From assembly GCF_000333015.1 (NCBI RefSeq), contig NZ_BANT01000004.1, positions 62,001-126,000 on the forward strand: a stretch of DNA of 64,000 bases. The letters run 5' to 3'. Below the pieces are notes generated by a model. That model worked only from the letters and a program-made list of their open reading frames with translations. It was not told where the DNA came from and searched no databases. Of this stretch, positions 19,641 to 27,458 are shown piece by piece. The stretch is from Gordonia hirsuta DSM 44140 = NBRC 16056. Its GTDB lineage: Bacteria; Actinomycetota; Actinomycetes; Mycobacteriales; Mycobacteriaceae. The stretch's first letter is position 1. The number at the start of each line of letters is the position of its first letter. The translations under genes were made by a program, and so were the position numbers.

Positions 19641-19669
19641 CGGCGTGTCTCGGCGTGTTGGGCGTGTCG
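19641..19669. repeat. Three 10-bp direct repeats upstream of the TetR gene
   Basis: CGGCGTGTCT, CGGCGTGTTG and GGCGTGTCGC follow each other with a period of ten bases, about one helical turn, 75-104 bases before the TetR start. The last unit is the 10-mer GGCGTGTCGC, also found upstream of nrdF/LON and of whiB2/fbiA. A regulator binding site is possible. Confidence 0.45.
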
Positions 19670-19744
19670 CGGCAGACCGGCTCCGGCGACCCATCCGAGC
19701 CCCGTGACCACCCTCTTCCGGCGGGCTCGCGATACCCTGGCGAT

Positions 19745-20368
19745 ATGCCTGCTGAACCCGCCCCTGCCCTCACTCTGACAGTGGTGGACGGGCCGAGCGG
19801 AACCGAGCGCGCCGATGCGGCCCGCAACCGGCAGCTGCTGCTGGCGGCGGCCAAATCACTCATCGATGCCCGGGGCGCCGCCGCGGTGACCATGGAAGCG
19901 GTCGCCCGGGAGGCCGGCGTCGGCAAGGGCACCGTCTTCCGCCGCTTCGGCAGTCGCACCGGTCTGATGATGGCGTTGCTGGACCACTCCGAACGGGAAC
20001 TACAGCAGAGCTTCCTGTCCGGTCCGCCGCCACTGGGACCGGGAGCCGCCCCGCTGGACCGGCTCATCTCCTACGGACGGGCCCGGCTGAAGATGACCGT
20101 CGATCACCTGGACATCCTGCTCGAGGCCGGCGCCGACGACCCCGACCGCCTCAGCCACCCGGTATGGGCGATGTCGACCCGGCACGTCGAACACCTCCTG
20201 GCCGAGCTGGGCTATCCCGGTTCCCTGGCGTCGGCGGCAGTCGCCATCCAGGCGCCCCTGGAGGCGATCGCCGTGCGCCATCAGCTCGATGTGGTGGGGC
20301 TGACCCCGGCCGAACTGGCCGACGACTGGCAGCGTCTGGTCACGATCGTGGCCACCGGCCTGCGCTGA
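19745..20368 (+). CDS. TetR-family transcriptional regulator
   Basis: A 207-residue TetR-type repressor. The N-terminal helix-turn-helix reads MEAVAREAGVGKGTVFRRFGSRTGLMMALL, split by the canonical turn, at about residues 46-75; the remainder is an all-helical ligand-binding domain. By gene order it corresponds to the TetR gene near nrdE in M. tuberculosis (Rv3050c). It is divergent from nrdH, with NrdR-like boxes and 10-bp repeats between them. Its target is unknown; autoregulation is plausible. It converges with eccB 38 bases downstream. Confidence 0.88.
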   Translation: MPAEPAPALTLTVVDGPSGTERADAARNRQLLLAAAKSLIDARGAAAVTMEAVAREAGVGKGTVFRRFGSRTGLMMALLDHSERELQQSFLSGPPPLGPGAAPLDRLISYGRARLKMTVDHLDILLEAGADDPDRLSHPVWAMSTRHVEHLLAELGYPGSLASAAVAIQAPLEAIAVRHQLDVVGLTPAELADDWQRLVTIVATGLR

Positions 20369-20406
20369 GACTGCCCGCGCGGCCCTTTTCCGGGACGACT
20401 CTGCGG

Positions 20407-21780
20407 TCAGCGGGGCAGGTCGCGAGCCACCAGTGCCGCCTCCCGGGACAGCTGCGGCCCGGCCGGCAGCAGCGCGAACACCGGCCACGGCGCCGACCGG
20501 GCGGCCCCCAGCCCCAGAACCGAGGCGATCTGCGCGTCGGCGAGCCGATAGCGCACCCCGGCATCGGTCACGTAGTAGTCACCGCCGCCGGCACTGACCC
20601 GCTCCCCCGTCCCGGGCCGCAGATACACCCCGTCCAACCCCGGACCCGCACCGTCGGCGGCGCTGAGCGAGACCACCCGCGCACCCGCCGGCAGCGGCAG
20701 CTGCGCACTGACGATCAGCCCCTCGCGCACCGCCCCCGTCCCGGTCTGCACCCATGACCGGCACAGCACCGACTCGGCGGCCACCAGCGCCGGCCGCCGC
20801 TGCGGGAAGTGACCCAGCGGCAGCCGATGCACCACCGGAACCGTACTGAGCAGCCCCGGCGCGACGTCTCGCACCACCGCCGGCGCCGACGGATCGGCCC
20901 CGCGCAGCGCCTCTGCCGCCGTCGCCGACACCGGCTGCACTCCGTCGCGCAGAACCACGAAGTAGGAGGCCTGCCCGTCTACGCCGAGCGAGCGGATCAC
21001 CGCGCCGGCACCGAACCCGGCCAGGGGTCCCGGACCGGGTGTCCCGGCCTCCGGCACCGGCGGCACTGCCAGCTGCGGTTCCGCCGGAAAGGCGTTGAGT
21101 AGGCCCTGACTGATCGGGCGGACGGCGGCGCCCTCCAGTCCCAGGGCCCGGCGTACCGCCACCGCATCCGGGTCGAGGGCGGCCCGGACCGGACGCGGAC
21201 GGCCGTCCCGGACATGCTGGTACACCAGCCACTGCCCCGTCGCGGTGCGCACCAGGGCGCCCACCGGCAGCGGTGCCGGGTCCACCGCGGGCAGCCCGGC
21301 CAGGACCGCGGTCCCGGCAGCGGGGTCGTCGCACACGCTCCATGCCGCAAGCTGCTCATCGGCCGGTCCCGGCAGCGCCGCCGGGGCGCCGGGGATACCC
21401 AGCGCCGGACCGCGCGGATAGGCACTGACCGAGCGCTGGGCCACCGTCTTGGCCGGTAGCGGCTCCCCGACCACCAGCCGCGCCGACGCCAGGTTCGGCA
21501 CCGGATGCATCACCTCGTCGACCAGGACGAACAGCCCACCCGCATCGGAGACCACGATCCGGGCGTCGGCCACCGACGGCGCGGGCCGGATCAGACCGTA
21601 GATCCCCGCACCGGCCACCAGCAGGACCGCCACCACCGCCCCGGCCAGCAGCGCCCGCAGCTGGGCCCGCATCGGATCGTGCAGCATGCGCGTATCGCGC
21701 CGGATGAGTGCGTGCTCGGCCCGCGCCACCCCGAAGCGGTACCCGCTCACCTGCGCACGCGTCGTCAACTGTCTGGACAT
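20407..21780 (-). CDS. eccB: Type VII secretion protein EccB
   Basis: A 457-residue EccB. The N-terminus MSRQLTTRAQVSGYRF and MLHDPMRAQ are the family's cytoplasmic signature, followed by one transmembrane helix (about 41-62, ALLAGAVVAVLLVAGAGIYGLI) and a large extracytoplasmic domain with repeats, including the typical VYLRPGTGE and YYVTDAGVRYRL. EccB is a component of the ESX membrane complex with EccC, EccD and EccE. The start is ATG 21780; an upstream frame of 17 codons has no family match. It stands alone with a divergent EccE-like gene; no eccC, eccD, mycP, esx or PE/PPE genes are in the window. Confidence 0.92.
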   Translation of the reverse strand: MSRQLTTRAQVSGYRFGVARAEHALIRRDTRMLHDPMRAQLRALLAGAVVAVLLVAGAGIYGLIRPAPSVADARIVVSDAGGLFVLVDEVMHPVPNLASARLVVGEPLPAKTVAQRSVSAYPRGPALGIPGAPAALPGPADEQLAAWSVCDDPAAGTAVLAGLPAVDPAPLPVGALVRTATGQWLVYQHVRDGRPRPVRAALDPDAVAVRRALGLEGAAVRPISQGLLNAFPAEPQLAVPPVPEAGTPGPGPLAGFGAGAVIRSLGVDGQASYFVVLRDGVQPVSATAAEALRGADPSAPAVVRDVAPGLLSTVPVVHRLPLGHFPQRRPALVAAESVLCRSWVQTGTGAVREGLIVSAQLPLPAGARVVSLSAADGAGPGLDGVYLRPGTGERVSAGGGDYYVTDAGVRYRLADAQIASVLGLGAARSAPWPVFALLPAGPQLSREAALVARDLPR

Positions 21781-21857
21781 CTCGACCCCCCGATCAAAAT
21801 CCCGTGAAGAACACGGTTGTCGCAACGACACCGTATTCCCCCGTTAGGGTTGCCCCA

Positions 21858-21880
21858 GACGCTTTGGGGGAGAAAGCGTC
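21858..21880. repeat. Inverted repeat in the eccB/eccE-like intergenic region
   Basis: GACGCTTT (21858-21865) and AAAGCGTC (21873-21880) form an 8-bp perfect inverted repeat with a 7-base spacer (GGGGGAG), inside the 148-bp divergent region. It could be an operator controlling both genes or an RNA hairpin in the leader of the eccE-like gene. Confidence 0.5.
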
Positions 21881-21928
21881 GGCGAACACCGCGGCGCGAT
21901 GTGTTCGGCAGCCTTCGGGAGGGCGTTC

Positions 21929-23254
21929 ATGAGCAGGTTCGGCACCCGGCGCGACCGGGCGGCGTCGGCGCCCTTCGATGCGCCCTGCGACGACGGCTAC
22001 CTGGGGGTCCGGCACGAGCACGGCACGCTGCTGACCGTCCTGGCGATCCACCCCGGGCCGGCGCGTCCCACACCGCTGGACCGGCCCTGGCACGGCAACG
22101 GCGACCACGGACTGTCGTGGGCGGCACTGACCCAGTGGATGAACCGTCCGGAGTCGGCGGCCACCGATGTGACCGTCCTGACCCACGGCACCTCCGTCGG
22201 CGACGACGGACCCGCCGGCCGCGCCTACCGCACACTGCTCGGTCCGCTCTCGGTGGCCGCCGACCGGACGGTGCACGTGGCGATCCGGTTCGCTCCGTTG
22301 CGTCACCCCGATCTGGTGGCCCGTCACGGCCACGGATCGGCCGCGGCGCTGCGGGCCGCACTGTCGGCCACCCGGCGCCTGGCCGGGCTGCTGCGCGCCG
22401 ACGGTCTGGCGGTGACGGGCCTGACCGCCGCCGAACTGAGCGGGATGGCTCAGCGTCTGCATCCGGGCACCACCGCGGTCGACATGTACGCCGTCGAGCC
22501 ACCCGATCCGGCCGAGCTACCCGAGGCGCTGGAGGCGATCTGGCGGCACTCGGCCGCCGCGTGCACCATGCTGCGCTGGCGTCCCGGCGAGCAGGGTCCG
22601 ACGGTCCGTGCCGTGGCCAGGATCGACGACGGTCCCGGCGTCTACCTGCGCGGCGACCTGCCCCCGCACTGGACGCCGCTGTCCACCGCCGCCGACAAAG
22701 CAGCCGGCACCGGGCCCCGGCGGCACCGGCCTCGGCTCACCGCCGCCGCACCCGGTCTGGCGTCGGCGATGCTGCCGATCTCGGGTGCCGGGGTCATCCT
22801 GGGCGCCGACGATGCCGGCCGCCCGGTCGCCGTGCGCCTGACCGGTCCCGACGTCCCGGTGGCCGAGATCTCCGGCGGTCCTCTCACCGCTCAGCGCATA
22901 GCTGTCCGGCTGGCCGCACTGGGTCTGACCGCCGCCGTCTTCACCGACCGTCCACAGCAATGGCAGCCGGTGATCGATGCCGTCGACGACCGCAGACTGC
23001 TGCACCCGGCGGCCGACGGCGCCGCGCAGATCCTCATCGATGATCGCCCCGACAGCAGATTGGGTCCACTCGCCGAGCACACGGTCCTTCGCGTGCACCG
23101 CGGCCAGCGCGAGACCGGCCACGATGCCGGGGTCCCGGGAGTCCACCAGAACCCGGCGAACCCCTCCCGGGCGGTGCTGACCGGGGGTGGCCGACGGCTG
23201 GCGGTGGAACTGGTGACCACGCCCGCCGAGAACGCGCTGCTGCACCGGGCCTGA
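21929..23254 (+). CDS. EccE-like protein without membrane anchor
   Basis: A 441-residue protein resembling the soluble part of EccE: LGVRHEHGTLLTVLAI, VTVLTHG, AYRTLLGPL, then ALRAALSATRRLAGLL and LTAAELSGMAQRL follow the family order. EccE normally has two N-terminal transmembrane helices; none is visible here, so the protein is probably soluble or membrane-associated through partners. GGGAGG precedes the ATG; an in-frame ATG 30 bases upstream is less likely. It is divergent from eccB. Either it is a decayed ESX remnant, or a dedicated EccB-EccE pair that works with another ESX system. Assignment is by pattern, not by search. Confidence 0.72.
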   Translation: MSRFGTRRDRAASAPFDAPCDDGYLGVRHEHGTLLTVLAIHPGPARPTPLDRPWHGNGDHGLSWAALTQWMNRPESAATDVTVLTHGTSVGDDGPAGRAYRTLLGPLSVAADRTVHVAIRFAPLRHPDLVARHGHGSAAALRAALSATRRLAGLLRADGLAVTGLTAAELSGMAQRLHPGTTAVDMYAVEPPDPAELPEALEAIWRHSAAACTMLRWRPGEQGPTVRAVARIDDGPGVYLRGDLPPHWTPLSTAADKAAGTGPRRHRPRLTAAAPGLASAMLPISGAGVILGADDAGRPVAVRLTGPDVPVAEISGGPLTAQRIAVRLAALGLTAAVFTDRPQQWQPVIDAVDDRRLLHPAADGAAQILIDDRPDSRLGPLAEHTVLRVHRGQRETGHDAGVPGVHQNPANPSRAVLTGGGRRLAVELVTTPAENALLHRA

Positions 23255-23273
23255 GGCCCGTGGAAGCGCACGA

Positions 23274-24515
23274 TCAAGGGGCGGGACTCTCCAGCGGGAC
23301 GCGAGTCCGGAAGAAGGTCGCCTGGGAGGAGGCCGCGTACACCGTCACATCGGGGTCGTCGTCGGCCAGCCAAAGCGCTTCCCCGCACTCCACGGTGGTG
23401 CGGGTGCCGTCCGGCCCGGCCACCTCGATGCGGCCGGCGGTCACCGCCAGGATCTGCGGTCCCGGCATATCGAAACTGATCGACGAGGCCAGGCGCAGGC
23501 CGGTCCCGTCCAGTTCCACCCGCGAGAGCCGGAACTCCGGCGCCGGGGTCAGGTAGATCAACTCGGCGCCCAGCGGCTCCACCGCGGGCACCATCTGTTC
23601 CCGGGACACCGGCCGGAAGTCCAGCACCCGCAGCAGCTCGGGAACGTCGATGTGCTTGGGCGTCAGACCGCCGCGCAGCACATTGTCGGAGTTGGCCATC
23701 GCCTCCACCGCCGAACCGCGCAGGTACGCGTGCAGATTGCCGGCGTCGAGGAAGATCGCCTCCCCGGCCTGCAGCCGCACGAAGTTCAGCAGCAGTGCCG
23801 CCAGCACTCCTGGATCGTTGGGATAGACCTCGCCCAACTCCAGGACCGCGCGCAGCTCGTCGGCGAACGGGGTCTGGCCGCCCTCGAGCAGCCGCACCGC
23901 ACCGGCCAGCACATCCGGCACCAGTTCGGCGATCACCCGCTCGGGCAGGGTCAGCCAGGTGGTGAACACCGCCCGCAGCCCCGCCTCGTCGGGCGATCCG
24001 GCCAGCAGTCCCAGCGCCGAGTCCAGACCCGGCACCTGCAGGCTGCGCAGCAATTCGACGGTCTGCGCGGGGTCGCGGAATCCGGCCAGCGCCTCGAAGT
24101 CGGTCAACGCCACCACGATCTCCGGCTTGTGCCAGCGATCCTTGTAGTTGCGGCGCGGGTCGTCGGCGGCCAGACCGGCCTCGTTCTCGGCGGCGAAGCC
24201 GGCTCGGGCCTGCTCTTTGCTCGGATGGGCCTGCAGCGACAGCGGCTCGTCGGCCGCCAGGATCTTGATCAGGAACGGCAGCCGTCCCTCGAACGTCTGC
24301 ACCGTGGCCTCACCCAGCGCCGCGATCGGATCGTCGTCGATCAGGGTCAGCAGATCGCCGGTGCAGTCCGTGCAGATCGCCGGGGAGACCGGATGCGAAC
24401 CGAACCACAGTTCGGCCTCCGGATGCGCCGACGGGGACGGCCGGCCCTGCATCTCCGCGATCACGGTCCGCGAGCCCCACGCGTAGGGGCGGATGACACC
24501 CTTGAGGATCTTCAT
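23274..24515 (-). CDS. manA: Mannose-6-phosphate isomerase, class I
   Basis: A 413-residue type I phosphomannose isomerase interconverting fructose-6-phosphate and mannose-6-phosphate, feeding mannosylated glycolipids (PIM, lipomannan) and GDP-mannose. Zinc-site motifs are seen: QAHPSKEQA and the glutamate in HKPEIVVAL, and EAIFLDAGNLHAYLRG near the active site. The chosen ATG (24515) aligns with mycobacterial ManA starts (MKILKG...); GTG 24521, overlapping the upstream stop, is the alternative. Coupled to the SIS-domain gene upstream. Confidence 0.95.
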   Translation of the reverse strand: MKILKGVIRPYAWGSRTVIAEMQGRPSPSAHPEAELWFGSHPVSPAICTDCTGDLLTLIDDDPIAALGEATVQTFEGRLPFLIKILAADEPLSLQAHPSKEQARAGFAAENEAGLAADDPRRNYKDRWHKPEIVVALTDFEALAGFRDPAQTVELLRSLQVPGLDSALGLLAGSPDEAGLRAVFTTWLTLPERVIAELVPDVLAGAVRLLEGGQTPFADELRAVLELGEVYPNDPGVLAALLLNFVRLQAGEAIFLDAGNLHAYLRGSAVEAMANSDNVLRGGLTPKHIDVPELLRVLDFRPVSREQMVPAVEPLGAELIYLTPAPEFRLSRVELDGTGLRLASSISFDMPGPQILAVTAGRIEVAGPDGTRTTVECGEALWLADDDPDVTVYAASSQATFFRTRVPLESPAP

Positions 24516-24517
24516 GG

Positions 24518-25654
24518 TCACATCATCTCCCGATCACCGCTCAACGCGCAGTAGGCCGCGGCCAATTGGGCGCGTACGACGATGATCAGGTACGCCGCCA
24601 GGTCGGTCGGAGTGTCGCCGAACGCCTCCCGGGCGTCCGCGGGCAGGGCCGGCAGCTGCTCGGCGGCGTCGACCTGTTCGGTCAGCACATCGACATCCCG
24701 GTCGCCCAGGCGCCGGTGCACCTGCGGACTGCGCGCGGCGGTACTGACCAGGAACACCCGCACCGGATCGGCCGGTGCGGGCCCGTCGAACTCGGGGTCG
24801 TAGAAGAGCGGATCGACGCCGCCGGCCGCGGAGCTCTGCTGCAGTGCGGCGATCGCCCGGCTCTCCTCGGTGACGGCACCCCCGAGGCCGGCGATCTCGA
24901 AGAAGGCCGCCGCCGCCTGCGCCGCAGCGACCCGCGCGGCCGGGGTGTCTCCGGTCCAGACGGGCCGATGATCGGCGGTGCGCAGAGCCAGCAGTTTGGC
25001 CTGATTGTGGAAGCTCTCCTGCCCCGGATGATCGGCGGCGGCTTCGGCGTCGAGCAGATCGGCCAGCTCGGCCAGCCCCGGCGGGGACGGACGCAGGCGT
25101 ACCGAGGACAGTGCGGTCAGCACCGCGATCACCGCGGCCACCAGGCCGGTGAACCGGAACCGCGGATCCACCGGCAGCCGCGGAGACAGATCCAGCAGCG
25201 GCACACCGCCGCGTTCGCCGATCCCGGCGGCCTCGCGCAGCGGCCCTTCCAGCGGCGCGGAGACGACGATCTCGCACCGTCGCAGCGCCGCTCGCGAGAG
25301 GGCATCGGCCAGCAAGGGGTCACCGGCATCGCCGCCGGCGATCAGGACCACGTCCAGGGGGCCGATCCAGCCCGGCAGCACGGGCACCGGCACGATCGGC
25401 ACATCGAGGTCCGCAGCACAGACCGCGATCGCCAGCCGGGCGGCACGATCGGCCAGCAGATCACTGCCGGTCACCACGACCACGGCGCGCGGCCTCGCGG
25501 TGGCCAGGGCGTCCAGGACGCCCTCGCGCTGGGCTTCGGCGACCGCCCGGATCTGGGCACCGGCCATTGCGGCACTGCGCAGCAGACCGTCCTGGTCGGC
25601 GGCGGACAGGGCCGCCGAGTCGTCGAGGTCGTCGATGGTGACGGGCATGCTCAC
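24518..25654 (-). CDS. SIS/PGI-like protein (Rv3256c type)
   Basis: A 378-residue protein located directly before manA, as in mycobacteria. A sugar-isomerase (SIS) type fold is suggested by VVVVTGSDLLADRAARLA and VVLIAGGDAGDPLLADAL, and a phosphoglucose/phosphomannose isomerase-like C-terminal part by GLVAAVIAVL and HNQAKLLAL. The catalytic residues of PGI/PMI enzymes cannot be traced with certainty, so it may be regulatory or degenerate. Start is GTG 25654 or ATG 25648. It probably forms an operon with manA. Confidence 0.75.
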   Translation of the reverse strand: MSMPVTIDDLDDSAALSAADQDGLLRSAAMAGAQIRAVAEAQREGVLDALATARPRAVVVVTGSDLLADRAARLAIAVCAADLDVPIVPVPVLPGWIGPLDVVLIAGGDAGDPLLADALSRAALRRCEIVVSAPLEGPLREAAGIGERGGVPLLDLSPRLPVDPRFRFTGLVAAVIAVLTALSSVRLRPSPPGLAELADLLDAEAAADHPGQESFHNQAKLLALRTADHRPVWTGDTPAARVAAAQAAAAFFEIAGLGGAVTEESRAIAALQQSSAAGGVDPLFYDPEFDGPAPADPVRVFLVSTAARSPQVHRRLGDRDVDVLTEQVDAAEQLPALPADAREAFGDTPTDLAAYLIIVVRAQLAAAYCALSGDREMM

Positions 25655-25675
25655 ACGATGCGCGAGGCGCCCCGG

Positions 25676-26122
25676 TCAGTCAACCGGATCGGGGAGAACC
25701 CGCAGGTGGCCGCGGCGCCCGGGCCGGGGTCCGGCCGCCTCAGCACCCGACGGCGGACGGCGATCGGCGCGGTGGCGTCCGGGGGCCGGGGCATCGAAGT
25801 CGGCGTCGGCGCGCGCGGCGAACGAGGGCAGCGGCGGCAGTGCCGATCGGCCCGCACCACCGACTTCGCGCACCAGATCCGCCAGTGCGGTCAGCTCCTG
25901 GTCTTCGGCCGGCTGCACGAACTCCCGCTCGCTGCGCAACAGCTCCCAGCCGCGCGGCACGGTGATCCGGTCGGCGTGCTCGGAACACAGATCCCACGAA
26001 TGCGGTTCATCGGCGCCGGCCAGCGGTCCGATCACCGCGGTGGATTCGGCGTACACGAAGGTCAGGGTCGCCACAGCGAGGCGCGAGCACCCGGGACGGC
26101 AGCACTGACGGGGAGAGTTCAC
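25676..26122 (-). CDS. DUF3499 protein
   Basis: A 148-residue protein of the conserved actinobacterial DUF3499 family (Rv3258c by gene order). The N-terminus has CCRPGC and later CSEHADRITVPRGWE, suggesting a small metal site (two Cys, one Cys, His). The C-terminal half is Pro/Arg-rich and variable. GTG start at 26122, supported by the start of family similarity. In mycobacteria a phosphomannomutase gene lies between this gene and the SIS gene; here only 21 bases separate them. Function is unknown. Confidence 0.8.
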   Translation of the reverse strand: MNSPRQCCRPGCSRLAVATLTFVYAESTAVIGPLAGADEPHSWDLCSEHADRITVPRGWELLRSEREFVQPAEDQELTALADLVREVGGAGRSALPPLPSFAARADADFDAPAPGRHRADRRPPSGAEAAGPRPGRRGHLRVLPDPVD

Positions 26123-26229
26123 ACCGCTGAGCCTATCGCGCACCCGCCGCCGGGGGCGCATCGACACGCGACGACGGTCGGCCGACGGCTCCCCCTTGCG
26201 CCGATCGGCGCCGACCTAGACTTGCCGCT

Positions 26230-26724
26230 ATGGCTAATCGAGCGACCGACCCGCAGCACCTGCTGGCACCGCCCCGGCGCACCCGGGACCGGCGCGGACG
26301 CGGTCTGCGAGGACCGCTGCTGCCGCCCGGAGTACCCGCCCGCCGCACCGAGGCCGCGCGGTTCGACCGGGCGGCGATCACCGCCTTCGCCGAGATCGAC
26401 AGCCGCTGGCACGACCATCTGACCGATCTGGACGTGGCCGTCGACGACATCCCCCGGATGCTCCCGCGGGATGCGGCCACTGTGCAGTGGCCGGACGAGG
26501 TGACCGCCGACGGACCGGTGCCGCTGGCCCGGCTGATCCCGGCCGGCGTCGACGCACTCGGCCGGCCGACCCGCGCCCAGCTGATCCTGTTCCGCCGGCC
26601 CCTTGAGCTGCGCAGCCACGACGACGCCGACCTGCCGGAGATCCTGCGGGAGGTCCTGATCCAGCAGGTCGCCACCTATCTGGGGCTGGACGAGGAGACG
26701 ATCGAAAGCGGGCCGGACGATTGA
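26230..26724 (+). CDS. Metallopeptidase-family protein (zincin-like, Rv3259 type)
   Basis: A 164-residue protein. N-terminal Arg-rich region, then FDRAAITAFAEIDSRW, PLARLIPAGVDALGRPTRAQLILFRRPLE and LREVLIQQVATYLGLDEETI, which fits the 'metallopeptidase family protein' group of actinobacteria. The zinc-binding HExxH expected in that last helix is REVLIQQ here: both histidines are absent, so a zincin activity is doubtful. Convergent with whiB2. Function is unknown. Confidence 0.8.
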   Translation: MANRATDPQHLLAPPRRTRDRRGRGLRGPLLPPGVPARRTEAARFDRAAITAFAEIDSRWHDHLTDLDVAVDDIPRMLPRDAATVQWPDEVTADGPVPLARLIPAGVDALGRPTRAQLILFRRPLELRSHDDADLPEILREVLIQQVATYLGLDEETIESGPDD

Positions 26725-26775
26725 GCGTGCGTCGGCGCGGGCCGATCCGCCGACGACGCACACGCCGCAGACGAC

Positions 26776-26808
26776 TCGTCCCCCGCAGTGGGAGGCTGCA
26801 GGGGACGA
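26776..26808. terminator. Hairpin between the metallopeptidase-like gene and whiB2
   Basis: TCGTCCCC (26776-26783) pairs with GGGGACGA (26801-26808), extended by GCAG/CTGC after one mismatch, with the loop TGGGAGG. It lies between convergent genes and can serve both. Confidence 0.7.
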
Positions 26809-26840
26809 AAAGAGACTTCGCTGGTGCGGTGCCGGTCGGG

Positions 26841-27182
26841 TCAGACGATGCCGCGCTTGAGGCGCCGGCGTTCCCGCTCGGACAGTCCGCCCCAGATACC
26901 GAAACGCTCGTCATTGCCCAGCGCGTACTCCAGGCATTCGGCCTTCACTTCGCAGCCGTGGCAGATGCGCTTGGCTTCGCGGGTGGAGCCGCCCTTCTCC
27001 GGGAAGAACGCCTCCGGATCGGTCTGGGCGCACAGGGCACGGTCTTGCCACTGCTCGTCGGGGTCGTCGAACAGGGCATCGAAATCGTTGGGTACCGCGG
27101 ACAGGTGACTGCCGTTGCCGGTGAACGCCGACGGCGGTCCCAGTGGGCTCCCGTACTGCGTACCGTTCTCCGCGAACGTCAT
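26841..27182 (-). CDS. whiB2: WhiB2 (WhmD) iron-sulfur regulator
   Basis: A 113-residue WhiB-family protein. Four cysteines bind a 4Fe-4S cluster: Cys51, and CHGCEVKAEC giving Cys74, Cys77 and Cys83. The GIWGG turn (95-99) and basic tail (SERERRRLKRG) follow. WhiB2/WhmD is required for septation and division in mycobacteria and acts together with WhiA in other actinobacteria. ATG 27182 follows GGAGG. Gene order (whiB2 divergent from fbiA-fbiB) is as in mycobacteria. Several GACAC sequences and a palindrome lie upstream. Confidence 0.96.
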   Translation of the reverse strand: MTFAENGTQYGSPLGPPSAFTGNGSHLSAVPNDFDALFDDPDEQWQDRALCAQTDPEAFFPEKGGSTREAKRICHGCEVKAECLEYALGNDERFGIWGGLSERERRRLKRGIV

Positions 27183-27260
27183 CCGTCGCCTCCCTGCTCG
27201 ATGATCAATCCGTCTCGCCGGTGACCCCGCACGGCCCGTCGCCGAGCTCCCCGACCGTGG

Positions 27261-27278
27261 AATCACACAGTTGTGATT
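27261..27278. promoter_or_regulatory. Palindrome upstream of whiB2
   Basis: AATCACA and TGTGATT are perfect inverted arms separated by four bases (CAGT), about 80 bases before the whiB2 start. The half-site order (TCACA..TGTGA) is opposite to the usual CRP site TGTGA-N6-TCACA, so a different dimeric regulator is more likely. Confidence 0.5.
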
Positions 27279-27351
27279 AGACACGCACTCGGTGGCCGGG
27301 GTCAAGCGAACGCCGATATTCGCTGATATCACTTCCCCGCCCCCGCAGCCG

Positions 27352-27386
27352 GACACACCGCATCTCTTGAGTCCCTGCGGCGTGTC
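27352..27386. repeat. Imperfect inverted repeat between whiB2 and fbiA
   Basis: GACACACCGCA (27352-27362) and TGCGGCGTGTC (27376-27386) pair at 10 of 11 positions. The second arm is part of the 10-mer GGCGTGTCGC that recurs elsewhere in the window. It lies 70-110 bases before fbiA. Confidence 0.45.
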
Positions 27387-27458
27387 GCATCCTCCGCACG
27401 CCGCCCCGTCGGCCTCCCGCAGCCGACGTCGCGCACGCGTCGTCGTAGGGTGATCGCT

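Noticed and set aside
27261-27278. CRP-type site
   Set aside because: The half-sites are in the opposite order (TCACA...TGTGA) with a 4-base spacer, not TGTGA-N6-TCACA.
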